A DNA stretch of 64,000 nucleotides from an uncultured Mycoplasmatota bacterium (GCA_900546745.1 URDT01000001.1:22122-86121), one strand, 5' to 3'; numbered from the stretch's first letter, positions 52,019 to 60,683 are shown. Made by a program: numbers and translations. Notes: generated by a model from the letters alone, not told the origin.

Positions 52019-52638
52019 TAAAAAAAGAAATTTATCCCAAGACAAAAAGAGTTAGCTGTAAAGGTGATAAAGTTTATCTTACTGAAAAGATAGATGGTAG
52101 TAATTTAGTATTTTTTAAGAAATATGACAAATTATACTTTGCACAAAGGAATAATATTATTTGCATTGATGAAATTGAAGAACAAAAAGGAATGTTATAT
52201 AAAGGATTGTATCAATGGCTATTAGACAATAAAGATATATTAGAAACTGAGTTACATAACAATAGTGCAATTTGTGGCGAATGGATAGGAATGGGTTGCC
52301 TAAAATATAATGTTGATGAATTTGATAAAAGATGGTATATGTTTGCAAAAGCAAATATAGATGATGATTATAACTTATATAATTTAATTTATGATCATGA
52401 ATTATTTATATATCCGTTTGTAAGCCAAGAAATACCTAATTTCATTGGAATAGTACCAGAAGTTACTGAATTGATTAATTTGCCAAATAAAGAGCAATTA
52501 GATAGTATTTATGAGAAATATACAAACAAAGTAAATAGAAATGTTGAAGGTTTTGTAATTAATTATAAAAATATAATAAGCAAATATGTAAGAATGAAAA
52601 ATGGTCAATTAAAAGAACATTTTGATAGAGGTGAATAG
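52015..52638 (+). CDS. RNA ligase, Rnl2-like (ATP-dependent)
   Basis: 207 residues. The nucleotidyltransferase motif I reads TEKIDGSN, with the adenylated lysine near residue 24; further motifs are NSAICGEWIGMGCL, VEGFVINYKN and SKYVRMK. These match the PF09414 RNA ligase family, which seals 5'-phosphate to 3'-OH nicks in RNA. The protein lacks a large C-terminal domain, so it is a minimal form. Two kinds of RNA ligase (this and RtcB) within 3 kb are notable. Confidence 0.82.
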   Translation: MIKKEIYPKTKRVSCKGDKVYLTEKIDGSNLVFFKKYDKLYFAQRNNIICIDEIEEQKGMLYKGLYQWLLDNKDILETELHNNSAICGEWIGMGCLKYNVDEFDKRWYMFAKANIDDDYNLYNLIYDHELFIYPFVSQEIPNFIGIVPEVTELINLPNKEQLDSIYEKYTNKVNRNVEGFVINYKNIISKYVRMKNGQLKEHFDRGE

Positions 52639-52815
52639 ATGAAATATTTATTAATTGGATTAGGAACGATATTAATGATTGCCTTTGTATTAAGTTTATC
52701 AGCCCTTATATTTTGGGGACTAGGTAATCTAATAATATGGGCATTTGGTATTAAACTTGTATGGACATTTTGGCATGGATTAGTATGTGCATTAGTGTTC
52801 GGTTTATTGAAATAA
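52639..52815 (+). CDS. Small two-helix membrane protein (58 residues)
   Basis: MKYLLIGLGTILMIAFVLSL, ALIFWGLGNLIIWAFGIKL and WHGLVCALVFGLLK give two or three hydrophobic segments. Holin-like in size, but it is far from any lysis enzyme; membrane accessory function unknown. AGAGGTGAATAG precedes the ATG. Confidence 0.55.
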   Translation: MKYLLIGLGTILMIAFVLSLSALIFWGLGNLIIWAFGIKLVWTFWHGLVCALVFGLLK

Positions 52816-52838
52816 ATATTTGGAAAGTAGGAATTAAA

Positions 52839-53087
52839 ATGAAAGAATTAAAAGATACAATAGAATTAATGAATAGCGAAGATTATAAAGAAAGATTTAG
52901 AGCAGAATATTATCAAACAAAAATTAGATATGAAAAGTTGCATAAATTAATAATCAAAATGGAAGCAGGAACTTGTGATTTTACACCAAGTTGTGCTTTA
53001 GAAGTACACAAAGAACAAGCAAAATATATGGGTATGTATTTACATATGCTCGAAGTAAGAGCGGAAATAGAAAAAATAGAATTATAA
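52839..53087 (+). CDS. Conserved small phage protein (crAss001_48-like)
   Basis: 82 residues: MKELKDTIELMNSEDYKERF, RAEYYQTKIRYEKLHKLIIK, LHMLEVRAEIEKIEL. This highly conserved helical protein recurs in many gut phages without known function. ATG 52839 follows TAGGAATTAAA. Confidence 0.75.
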   Translation: MKELKDTIELMNSEDYKERFRAEYYQTKIRYEKLHKLIIKMEAGTCDFTPSCALEVHKEQAKYMGMYLHMLEVRAEIEKIEL

Positions 53088-53104
53088 GAAAGAAGGAAAA
53101 GAAA

Positions 53105-53539
53105 ATGAATAATATGTTAATTATAAGTCAAGATGAAAAATTTACAGGAATGGTGAAATTTTTAGGAATTGGTCAAAGAAACCCTAAAACAGTTATAGGT
53201 GATGAATTGAAATCACTATTAGAAGAAAAGAAAATGACAAGTGATGAACTCATCACTTTAGTAGGTAACAGTTATAGGGATAATATTAAAAGAGTATTAG
53301 AAAATCAAGAACAACCTAAACCAAAATTAGTAGAATTAATTACAACTAAATTAGGTGTTGATAAAGACTATTTTGAAGATAAAGAACTAGAAAATGTAAT
53401 TGTTACTGATAACAATATTGTAGTGGCAAAATATCCTACAAACAAAAGAACATTAGAAGTTAAAAAGCAATTAGATAAGCACATTTTTGAATGTTTAGAA
53501 AATGGTGCTAATGTATTTATAGAAATGCCAAAGGAATAG
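53105..53539 (+). CDS. Hypothetical phage protein with HTH-like region
   Basis: 144 residues; GDELKSLLEEKKMTSDELIT, NIKRVLENQEQPKPKLVELI resemble a Cro-type fold, followed by a second domain ending VFIEMPKE. ATG 53105 follows AGAAGGAAAAG. Function unknown. Confidence 0.55.
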   Translation: MNNMLIISQDEKFTGMVKFLGIGQRNPKTVIGDELKSLLEEKKMTSDELITLVGNSYRDNIKRVLENQEQPKPKLVELITTKLGVDKDYFEDKELENVIVTDNNIVVAKYPTNKRTLEVKKQLDKHIFECLENGANVFIEMPKE

Positions 53540-53549
53540 AGGTGTAAAA

Positions 53550-53819
53550 ATGAGTAATGACAAATTTTTAGAACTATGTAAAAAAACAATTGTTGATTAT
53601 TTTAATAATGGAGTTGAAATAACTGATAACATGAAAATAACTGAAAATAATGTATTTATTGTTTGGAGTTGTAAAACGCTTCAAAATAACAAAGCATTAG
53701 TAAGCACTAATATAAGTGATGGTATGTATTATGAATTAACTTATAATGGTGATAAAAAAGAATTATATTTAGATGCATATAAAAAATGGGAAAACAAATG
53801 CATTAAAATTGATGATTAA
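53550..53819 (+). CDS. Hypothetical phage protein
   Basis: 89 residues (FLELCKKTIVDYFNNGVEIT, NVFIVWSCKTLQNNKALVST, ISDGMYYELTYNGDKKELYL). The VFIVWSCKTLQN-KAL-ST pattern is common in small phage proteins of unknown role. GAGGTGTAAAA precedes the ATG. Last gene before the packaging and head module. Confidence 0.6.
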   Translation: MSNDKFLELCKKTIVDYFNNGVEITDNMKITENNVFIVWSCKTLQNNKALVSTNISDGMYYELTYNGDKKELYLDAYKKWENKCIKIDD

Positions 53820-53835
53820 ATTTTTGAAAATTGTA

Positions 53836-53886
53836 AAAGGAACAATAATAGAAGATTCGTTAAATGTTCTTATTTTCCTTTTTAGA
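53836..53886 (+). terminator. Terminator before the terminase gene
   Basis: AAAAGGAA ... TTTCCTTTT with an additional ACAATAA/TTCTTAT inner pairing and a following T run. Confidence 0.55.
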
Positions 53887-53939
53887 TTTTTTGAATTGTA
53901 TATATGTATTAAATTACTTTTATATTTATTATAAAATAG

Positions 53940-53985
53940 TGTAGCACTTTAATCTGTAAGGGAAAATACAGAAATGAGTGATTAG
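53940..53985 (+). promoter_or_regulatory. Repeated leader element, copy 1 (before the large terminase)
   Basis: TGTAGCACT (53940-53948), then the hairpin TCTGTA/TACAGA (53953-53958 and 53967-53972) presenting AGGGAAAA in the loop, 13 bases before the terL start. The same TGTAGCACT plus AGGGAA-loop hairpin occurs at 58.85 and 61.74 kb. Confidence 0.6.
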
Positions 53986-55740
53986 ATGATAAAAGTTGGA
54001 GATAAAATCCAAATAAAAAAACAAGAAACAACACTTGAAAGCACTTTTACAGATATATTAAATGTTCTTAAATCATCAAAAATGAAAGAGCATGATAAAT
54101 TAGACTGGTGTAATAGTGCTTTGAGTATTCTTGAAGAAATGTATAAACAAGATGAATTAGGTAGTGTTAAAGTAGCAAAGACTAAACTAATTCCAATATT
54201 ACATAAATTAATTGAAGGGAGCAAAATTGAAAATATGGCTCTCTTTTTTGATTATTATAAAAGAGCCTATTGTTTTTGCGCAAGAAGAGATTTTGAATGC
54301 TTTGCTGATTATATTGAATGGAATATGCCACGAAAGGTATTAGCAAATCGTAGAAACGTACTAAAACCATATGTGGATGCTTTAAATAGAATAGCATTTG
54401 ATGATAGATTACAATATCTAGTAGTATCTTATCCACCATCAATGGGTAAATCTTATTTGGCAACATTATTTACTGCTTGGGGTTATGGTATAAGTATTAA
54501 TAATTCTGTAATAAGAATGTCTTATTCTGATGAATTAGTTTTAGGTTTTAGTAGAACTGTTAAGGGAATAATATCTAGCCCTGAATTTGCCGAAATATTT
54601 CCTTTGTTTAAATTATATAATGGAAAGCCATTTGAAGTAGAAAGAGAATCAGATTGGAAAATAAAAAACGCTAATGTTCCTAAATCAAATCATATAGCAA
54701 GAACTCGTAACGGTTCAACTACTGGAGAAAGGGCTTCATTTGCAATTATATTTGATGATATGACAAAGGGAGCAGAAGAAGCAAATAGTGAAAGTGTTCA
54801 TAGAGGAATATATGATAAGTGGAATACTGAATGGTGGAATAGACGAGATGGTGTAAGATGTAAATTTATATTTGTTGGTACTCAGTGGACACCGGAAGAC
54901 ATTTTAAATAGAATAATTGAAGATAGAAATAAAATATCAACATTACAACCAACTGACAATCCTTATGTTATGGAAAGTGAAGATAAATCAACGATAGTTA
55001 TTCGTGTACCAATGCTTGATGAAAATCATAAAACAACTTGTAGTGAAGTGTATCCACAACAAATAGCAGAACAAATTGAACAAAATACAGATCCATTTTT
55101 ATTTAGTTGTGTATATCAACAAAATCCTATTGCGCCTACAGGAAGAGAATTTGCATGGGAATGTATTAGAACATATACAAATGAAGAATTATTAAATGTT
55201 CATTTAACACCAAATTCAATGGCAACATTAGATACAGCTCGTAAAGGGAAAGACAATGTATCTATGCCAATATTTAAGAATGATAATAATGGTAATCATT
55301 ATTTAATTGAAGCTATTTATAAACAAAAACCAATGGATGATTTATATGATGAAATAATTGAAAAAATAATTGAACATAGAATTACAACATTAGTAATTGA
55401 AAATAACATTGATACTTCATTAAAAAGACTATTAGAAGATAGATTGCATGCTAGAGGTATATATTGGTGTATTATTATTGAAAAATATAATACTGTTAAA
55501 AAAGAAGAAAGAATAAAGAATAATCGTGGTATTGTTCAAAAACAAATTGTATTTCCTGATAAATCAATTGTTAGACCAAATACTGATATTGGCAGAATGA
55601 TGGATAATATAACTAAATATTCTTTTGATAAACCAAATGTGCATGATGATGGTATTGATTCCGTATGTATGTATGCAAGTGAAATTATTTTTGGTAAAGG
55701 AACTTTATCAAAACCGGTTGCTATAAGAAGACCCTTTTGA
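53986..55740 (+). CDS. terL: Terminase large subunit
   Basis: 584 residues. The packaging ATPase shows a divergent Walker A (VVSYPPSMGKSYLATL) and Walker B (FAIIFDDM), with the coupling motif FIFVGTQWTPEDIL; the C-terminal RNase H-like nuclease begins ATLDTARKGKDN and has IENNIDTSL and HDDGIDSVC. It drives DNA into the procapsid. A ~70-residue N-terminal extension precedes the usual start of homology. Ends with TGA directly before a terminator. The presumed small subunit lies 14 kb upstream. Confidence 0.9.
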   Translation: MIKVGDKIQIKKQETTLESTFTDILNVLKSSKMKEHDKLDWCNSALSILEEMYKQDELGSVKVAKTKLIPILHKLIEGSKIENMALFFDYYKRAYCFCARRDFECFADYIEWNMPRKVLANRRNVLKPYVDALNRIAFDDRLQYLVVSYPPSMGKSYLATLFTAWGYGISINNSVIRMSYSDELVLGFSRTVKGIISSPEFAEIFPLFKLYNGKPFEVERESDWKIKNANVPKSNHIARTRNGSTTGERASFAIIFDDMTKGAEEANSESVHRGIYDKWNTEWWNRRDGVRCKFIFVGTQWTPEDILNRIIEDRNKISTLQPTDNPYVMESEDKSTIVIRVPMLDENHKTTCSEVYPQQIAEQIEQNTDPFLFSCVYQQNPIAPTGREFAWECIRTYTNEELLNVHLTPNSMATLDTARKGKDNVSMPIFKNDNNGNHYLIEAIYKQKPMDDLYDEIIEKIIEHRITTLVIENNIDTSLKRLLEDRLHARGIYWCIIIEKYNTVKKEERIKNNRGIVQKQIVFPDKSIVRPNTDIGRMMDNITKYSFDKPNVHDDGIDSVCMYASEIIFGKGTLSKPVAIRRPF

Positions 55741-55744
55741 CAAA

Positions 55745-55772
55745 TAAGTCCAATTTATGTTGGACTTTTATA
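55745..55772 (+). terminator. Terminator after terL
   Basis: AAGTCCAA / TTGGACTT stem, TTTATG loop, then TTATA. Confidence 0.7.
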
Positions 55773-55810
55773 CTTCATAACTAACAATTTTTTTATTAAT
55801 AATGTATAAA

Positions 55811-55858
55811 TGTAGCGAACGGTCTAGTTTTTCCCTTCATTGACCGTTTAGTGCTACA
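55811..55858 (+). promoter_or_regulatory. Repeated leader element, inverted copy (before the portal gene)
   Basis: TGTAGC (55811-55816) pairs with GCTACA (55853-55858) and AACGGTC (55818-55824) with GACCGTT (55842-55848). On the minus strand it reads TGTAGCACT, stem, AAGGGAA loop, stem, i.e. the same element as the other copies but reversed; on the plus strand the loop shows TTCCCTT, complementary to the AGGGAA loops. A further 9-bp hairpin ATATTTTGG/CCAAAATAT lies at 55912-55934. Confidence 0.5.
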
Positions 55859-55948
55859 CGGGAGCATAACCGTAAGAATCTAATTTTTATTGTTGTGTTC
55901 CCTTATTTTATATTTTGGGAATACCAAAATATGAAAGATGGTGAATTA

Positions 55949-57514
55949 ATGGAAAATGAAGAAGTAAAAACAACTGAAACACCAGTTGATGATAATACAA
56001 ATGCACAAATACCTACCGATAAACCAGTAATGCCGGTTCAAGATGAAGTAAGACTATTTGGTAGACATATTATTTATGCAGATTATGAACCAGAAGAAAT
56101 GAACGAACAAACAATTACACAAATATTAAATGACGTATTCAGCGTTCATTTACAAAATTCAAGGGAAATTAATTATTTAGAAAACTATTATAAAGGTTTT
56201 CAACCAATTTTAGATAAAGTTAAAGAAATAAGACCAACTATAAATAACAAAGTAGTAGAAAATAATGCTTATTTTATGGTTGAATTTAAAAAGTCATTTG
56301 TTTTTGGTAAACCAATACAGTATGTACAACGTGGTGATGTTGCTAATGAAGAAGTAGGAGCTTTAAATAGTTATATGTTAGCAGAGGATAAATATCCAAA
56401 AGACACTGAATTAGCAGAAGACCTATATATATCAGGAATAGGACACAGATTAGTTCTTCCAGATATAAATGAAGATAGTCCTTTTATGATAGAAAATCTT
56501 GATAGTAAAACAACATTTTGTGTTTATTCTAGTAGATTACCTCATAAGAAACTATTTGGTTGTACTTATACGAGAGGTGTTAAGGATTACACGATAAAAG
56601 GTAGTGTATATACGAAAAATGCTTATTATGAAATGACTAGTCCGAGTGTTGCATCAGCATTTGAGGTTAAACTTATAAAACCTACTATATTAAATGAAAT
56701 TCCTATATTTGAATATTACTTAAATAAATCAAGAATAGGAATTATCGAAATAGTTATGGATATATTAAATAACTTAAATAGAATTACATCTGATGAAATG
56801 GACGGATTAGAACAATTTATACAAAGTTTGCTTGTATTTGTTAACCAAGATATTGATAGAGAAGATTATGAAGGATTACTTGATTTAGGAGCAATTAAAA
56901 TCGCAACTTCAGACCCAAGTAGACCAGCAGATTTAAAACTAATATCAAATGAAATAAAACATGATAACACAAAAGTATTACACGATAGATTATTCAATAC
57001 TGCTTTAAACACTGTAGGTATTCCTAAAAATAGTGATAAAGCAAGTGGCGGAGATACAGGACAAGCTAGATATTTGGGTGAAGGTTGGACAATGGCTGAT
57101 GCAAGAGCAGATGGCGATGAAATGGAATTTAAAAGATGTTCTAAACCAGAGCTCAAATTAATTTTAAGAATATGTAGACTTGCTCCAAATAGTCAAATTA
57201 AAACATTAACATTAAAAGATATAGACCAAAAATTTACAAGAAATAAATCAGATAATTTCTTAGTTAAATCACAAGGTATGATGAATCAAATTCAAAGTGG
57301 TATATCACCAGATGTTGCTATGACAACAAGTGGATTATATAGTGATCCAAATGAAACATTTAATAAATCAATGGAATTCTATGGTGGTATAGAAAATTGG
57401 ATTAAATTGTTCGTCGGACAAGCGAATAAACAAATAAAACAAAATAATGAGAATAGCGATGGAAGTCTTAATAAGACGACATCTGCCTCAAAGGATGAGT
57501 CTGGAGAGGTTTAA
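55949..57514 (+). CDS. Portal protein (SPP1 gp6-like)
   Basis: 521 residues. NSREINYLENYYKGFQPILD, MVEFKKSFVFGKPIQYVQRG, DEMDGLEQFIQSLLVFVNQD and GDTGQARYLGEGWTMADARA are characteristic of the Gp6-type portal family. It forms the dodecameric DNA channel at the capsid vertex. ATG 55949 follows GATGGTGAATTA; a GTG 18 codons earlier lies within hairpins and lacks a site. Confidence 0.88.
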   Translation: MENEEVKTTETPVDDNTNAQIPTDKPVMPVQDEVRLFGRHIIYADYEPEEMNEQTITQILNDVFSVHLQNSREINYLENYYKGFQPILDKVKEIRPTINNKVVENNAYFMVEFKKSFVFGKPIQYVQRGDVANEEVGALNSYMLAEDKYPKDTELAEDLYISGIGHRLVLPDINEDSPFMIENLDSKTTFCVYSSRLPHKKLFGCTYTRGVKDYTIKGSVYTKNAYYEMTSPSVASAFEVKLIKPTILNEIPIFEYYLNKSRIGIIEIVMDILNNLNRITSDEMDGLEQFIQSLLVFVNQDIDREDYEGLLDLGAIKIATSDPSRPADLKLISNEIKHDNTKVLHDRLFNTALNTVGIPKNSDKASGGDTGQARYLGEGWTMADARADGDEMEFKRCSKPELKLILRICRLAPNSQIKTLTLKDIDQKFTRNKSDNFLVKSQGMMNQIQSGISPDVAMTTSGLYSDPNETFNKSMEFYGGIENWIKLFVGQANKQIKQNNENSDGSLNKTTSASKDESGEV

Positions 57515-57574
57515 TAAATGGCATTATAAGAAACTTTGAAGGAAGTACAACTTCTATAAAGCCTTATAAGTAAG

Positions 57575-57611
57575 TCCAAGCCAAAGAAACTTTAGAAGCC
57601 TTTGGATTTTT
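57575..57611 (+). terminator. Terminator-like hairpin before tRNA-Thr
   Basis: CCAAAG (57581-57586) pairs with CTTTGG (57600-57605), flanked by TCCAA and followed by ATTTTTG. Other short hairpins fill the gap after the portal stop. Confidence 0.45.
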
Positions 57612-57687
57612 GCCGAAATAGCTCAATTGGTAGAGCAACTGTTTTGTAAGCAGTAGGTTGTGAGTTCAATTCTTACTTTCGGCACCA
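57612..57687 (+). tRNA. tRNA-Thr (TGT)
   Basis: Acceptor GCCGAAA/TTTCGGC, D arm GCTC...GAGC, anticodon stem ACTGT/GCAGT with loop TTTGTAA (anticodon TGT), T arm with TTCAATT, encoded CCA. Placed inside the head gene module. Confidence 0.92.
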
Positions 57688-57725
57688 TGTTAGTTGTTAG
57701 TTAGATAGATAGTAGGTAGATAGAT

Positions 57726-57980
57726 ATGATAGTAAAAGTGCAACATTTTAAAGATGAATTTATTGGAGCTTATGAAGAAGAAATATATTCAAATGTAGAA
57801 AAAATATTTAGATTTAGAGATAAAAATCAAGATGAATTTATGAATTTAAAAATTAAAAATCAAGATGAACTTGAATTAATACCAATAACTCATATAGACA
57901 AAGATGGGAACCACCCAGCATTAGTTGGTGCTATATGGTTAATGAATAATGAAGGAAAAACAATAGAGAGATTAGTTTAA
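57726..57980 (+). CDS. Hypothetical phage protein between two tRNAs
   Basis: 84 residues (MIVKVQHFKDEFIGAYEEEI, IFRFRDKNQDEFMNLKIKNQ, IPITHIDKDGNHPALVGAIW). No domain recognised. The start is preceded by a TTAG/TAGATAGATAG short tandem repeat instead of a clear ribosome binding site, which could make expression variable. Confidence 0.5.
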   Translation: MIVKVQHFKDEFIGAYEEEIYSNVEKIFRFRDKNQDEFMNLKIKNQDELELIPITHIDKDGNHPALVGAIWLMNNEGKTIERLV

Positions 57981-58005
57981 TTTTAATTAACTAACAACTT
58001 TATAT

Positions 58006-58082
58006 TGGGAAGTAATTCAACTTGGTAGAAGCCTTGATTTGGATTCAAGAGGTTGCAGGTTCGAATCCTGTCTTCCCAACCA
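58006..58082 (+). tRNA. tRNA-Pro (TGG)
   Basis: Acceptor TGGGAAG/CTTCCCA, anticodon stem CTTGA/TCAAG with loop TTTGGAT (anticodon TGG), T arm GCAGG-TTCGAAT-CCTGT, encoded CCA. Confidence 0.9.
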
Positions 58083-58205
58083 TTTAGTATACGAACTGAT
58101 TTATCAGTTTATATAAATTTGCTTATTGTAGAGAGCATAAATCTACAACACTCCATTGATGAGACGAGACATCCATAAAAACGTAAGAGTGGGAAAGGTA
58201 TAGAA
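58083..58205 (+). other. Structured leader of the scaffold gene
   Basis: Contains the hairpin TTGTAGA/TCTACAA (around 58127-58145) and a larger one, CACTC...GAGTG with inner GATG/CATC (about 58149-58190), ending in GTGGGAAAGG just before the start codon. It recalls the AGGGAA-loop elements of the other structural genes but lacks TGTAGCACT. Confidence 0.35.
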
Positions 58206-58847
58206 ATGAAAGAAGAAATCGAAAAAGTATTAAGTGATGAAACACTTACAACTAATGAAGAAAGAGTTGATGCTATTGCGAAAAGTTTAGCAACATTAAT
58301 GATTCCAAAAGATAAATATAATGATTTAAATGCTAAATATAGAACAGTAGAAAGTAACTATACTACTTTATCGACTGAATATGATGATTTCAAAAAATCA
58401 AAAATGACTGATGATGAAAAAAGAGAAGCAGAGTTAAAACAATTAGAAGTAGATAAAAAAGCAAATGCACTTAAAACAAGTGAACTAGCAGTAAAAGGCT
58501 TATTCTTAGATAATGGAATTAAAATTACTGATGAAGATACTGAATTAAAAGAAACTTTACAAAATATCATAAGTGAAGATTGCGATAAATCAGTAAAATT
58601 AGCAAATAATTTTATTACATTATTAAATAAAACAAAAGAACAAACAAAAAATGAAACTACTACTGAATTATTAAATGGTACACCAAAACCAGTAGGTGGT
58701 ACTCAAAGTGCTAATCCTGTTGATAAAATTGCTGAATTAAAAAAAGAGTTAGATGAAGCAATAAAAAACAAGGATATTTTAAAACAAACTCAATTAACTA
58801 CTCAAATTTTCATGGCAGAACAAGAAAAATCAAAACTAATGAAATAA
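58206..58847 (+). CDS. Capsid scaffolding protein
   Basis: 213 residues, mostly charged helix with a coiled coil (DDFKKSKMTDDEKREAELKQ, LEVDKKANALKTSELAVKGL) and a C-terminal helix (ELKKELDEAIKNKDILKQTQ). Size, composition and position between portal and major capsid fit a scaffold (GP20-like) that guides capsid assembly. GGGAAAGG precedes the ATG. Confidence 0.75.
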   Translation: MKEEIEKVLSDETLTTNEERVDAIAKSLATLMIPKDKYNDLNAKYRTVESNYTTLSTEYDDFKKSKMTDDEKREAELKQLEVDKKANALKTSELAVKGLFLDNGIKITDEDTELKETLQNIISEDCDKSVKLANNFITLLNKTKEQTKNETTTELLNGTPKPVGGTQSANPVDKIAELKKELDEAIKNKDILKQTQLTTQIFMAEQEKSKLMK

Positions 58848-58850
58848 TGA

Positions 58851-58905
58851 TGTAGCACTCGTTTAGAAAAAAAGGGAATAGAAATTTTAAACGAGGTGAA
58901 TAAAA
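58851..58905 (+). promoter_or_regulatory. Repeated leader element, copy 2 (before the major capsid gene)
   Basis: TGTAGCACT (58851-58859), stem CGTTTAGAA (58860-58868) with TTTTAAACG (58885-58893), AAGGGAATAG in the loop, then AGGTGAATAAAA and the ATG. The stem sequence differs from the other copies but pairs fully. Confidence 0.65.
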
Positions 58906-59928
58906 ATGACAGGTGCTGAAACAGTACAAAGTTTTAATGTTCCTAATTATTCAGGACTATTATATAACAAAGCAAATACAAAAACTCCATTTTTAAATAT
59001 GATTAGTGGTGGAGTTAAATATACAAATTCAGTTGAATTCGTATGTGGACAATTTTATACAAGTGAAGAAGGGGAAATTCCAGAAATAAGTGAAACAGCT
59101 TCATTAACTGCTCCAACTGCATCATTTGTTAAGAGAAGTCAAATAAGTAATGTTACTCAAATATTTATGGATTCTGTTGCAATTTCATATGCAAAACAAT
59201 CTAATATGGCTACATTAAGTGGTGTTAATTTAGCTGGACAACAAGCAAACCCACAAGATGAGTTATCATTCCAAGTTGCTAGAAAAATGGAAAAATTAAA
59301 AAGAAGTATTGAAAAAACATTTATTCAAGGTACTTATAATAAAGCAACAACTGATGCAACAGTTAATAAAACAAGAGGTATGGTAGAAGCAATCACTACT
59401 AATGTAATCGCTGCTAAAGGTGCAAAATTAGATTTATGGTTAGTAAATGATATTGTTTCAAAAATTAATGATAATGGTGGAGATATTTCTAACCTAGTAT
59501 TATTAATGAATTCAACAAACTTACTACAATTACATGGTGATGCTGTTGAATTAGGTATGCCAATTGGTAAAGAATACATGAGTGCTTATGGTATTCAAGT
59601 AAGAGATTTAATTTTACCAGTAGGAACAACAGTAAGATGTGCTTTAGGTGAATTTATTCCAGCAGGTACAGTATTAGTTATTAATCCATCAGTAATTGGA
59701 CCAGTTGAACAACCAGTTCCAGGTAAAGGTAACTTCTTCTTAGAAGAATTAGCAAAAACAGGAGCAGGAACTAAATATCAATTATTTGGTCAAATTGGAT
59801 TAGATCATGGTCCAGAATGGTTCCACGGAAAGATTACAGGATTATCTACTGAATTTACTAAACCAGTTGGTAAAAAAGTAGTAACTGTAACAGAAACAGC
59901 AACAGCTTCAACAACAACTGAAAAATAA
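58906..59928 (+). CDS. Major capsid protein (SU10/DUF5309-like)
   Basis: 340 residues. TKTPFLNMISGGVKYTNSVE, RSQISNVTQIFMDSVAISYA, FQVARKMEKLKRSIEKTFIQ and GTTVRCALGEFIPAGTVLVI match the HK97-fold DUF5309 capsid proteins, which lack the long N-terminal delta domain because a separate scaffold is present. Ends with a Thr-rich tail (VTVTETATASTTTEK). GAGGTGAATAAAA precedes the ATG. Confidence 0.87.
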   Translation: MTGAETVQSFNVPNYSGLLYNKANTKTPFLNMISGGVKYTNSVEFVCGQFYTSEEGEIPEISETASLTAPTASFVKRSQISNVTQIFMDSVAISYAKQSNMATLSGVNLAGQQANPQDELSFQVARKMEKLKRSIEKTFIQGTYNKATTDATVNKTRGMVEAITTNVIAAKGAKLDLWLVNDIVSKINDNGGDISNLVLLMNSTNLLQLHGDAVELGMPIGKEYMSAYGIQVRDLILPVGTTVRCALGEFIPAGTVLVINPSVIGPVEQPVPGKGNFFLEELAKTGAGTKYQLFGQIGLDHGPEWFHGKITGLSTEFTKPVGKKVVTVTETATASTTTEK

Positions 59929-59956
59929 AAATATAACTAAGTAAGGAAGTGTATTT

Positions 59957-60298
59957 ATGAGTCAAGAAGAACAATTAAAGAAAATGCGACTAGAAATCTT
60001 AGGCGATGTAGCTGATGACACAAAAGATGAAGTGTTCAAATCAAAACTAGATGACGCAGAAATTGTGGCTCTAAATACACTTTATCCTTATGATTTAACA
60101 AAAACAACAATAGATTTTCAAAACAACAAACGATTAGCAAATTGGCAAACAAGATGTGCTATTGAATTATATAAAGCTATGGAAAGAGTTGGATATCAAT
60201 CTTATAGTGAAAATGGATTGTCAGTTCAATTTTTAACATCGTTATTATCAAGTGATTTATTAGGAGAATTAGTCCCAAAGGCAGGTATTCCTAAATGA
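59957..60298 (+). CDS. Head-tail connector protein (Gp6/Gp15-like)
   Basis: 113 residues, helical (LKKMRLEILGDVADDTKDEV, LDDAEIVALNTLYPYDLTKT, WQTRCAIELYKAMERVGYQS). Position directly after the capsid gene and the helical pattern fit the adaptor that sits on the portal. GGAAGTGTATTT precedes the ATG. Confidence 0.65.
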   Translation: MSQEEQLKKMRLEILGDVADDTKDEVFKSKLDDAEIVALNTLYPYDLTKTTIDFQNNKRLANWQTRCAIELYKAMERVGYQSYSENGLSVQFLTSLLSSDLLGELVPKAGIPK

Positions 60299-60675
60299 TA
60301 AGTGTGAAAGCTAATCCTAAAGATTGGGTTAAAGATGTTTATATAGCAAGTAAAGTTGGAACACAACTAGATATTGAAAGTAATGAAATTAATGTATATG
60401 AAAAACCAAATAATAAACCATATAAATTTAATTATCAACCAGTTAATACTGATGCCGATATCGCAGAGTTTGGAGAAAAAGCAAGCATAATGAAAAAAGC
60501 AGTTATCCCTATATCATATCAAGGCCAATTTAAAGAATTTGATGTGGCTTATCTTGATGGTGTAACACCAGAAGGAGAAGAGAATTATGGAGATAATGCT
60601 AACTATAGATTATTACCACCAAGAGATGGTAATTCAGTTATAATTATATATTTTGAAAAACTTACAGGAAAGTAG
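60295..60675 (+). CDS. Head completion / stopper protein (putative)
   Basis: 126 residues, beta-rich (DIESNEINVYEKPNNKPYKF, FGEKASIMKKAVIPISYQGQ). Coupled by ATGA to the connector. Order and size suggest the gp16-like stopper; not proven. Confidence 0.5.
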   Translation: MISVKANPKDWVKDVYIASKVGTQLDIESNEINVYEKPNNKPYKFNYQPVNTDADIAEFGEKASIMKKAVIPISYQGQFKEFDVAYLDGVTPEGEENYGDNANYRLLPPRDGNSVIIIYFEKLTGK

Positions 60676-60683
60676 GTGTAATT

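Noticed and set aside
58149..58190. Hammerhead ribozyme in the scaffold leader
   Set aside because: GATGAG is present, but the CGAAA core half and a proper third stem are not.
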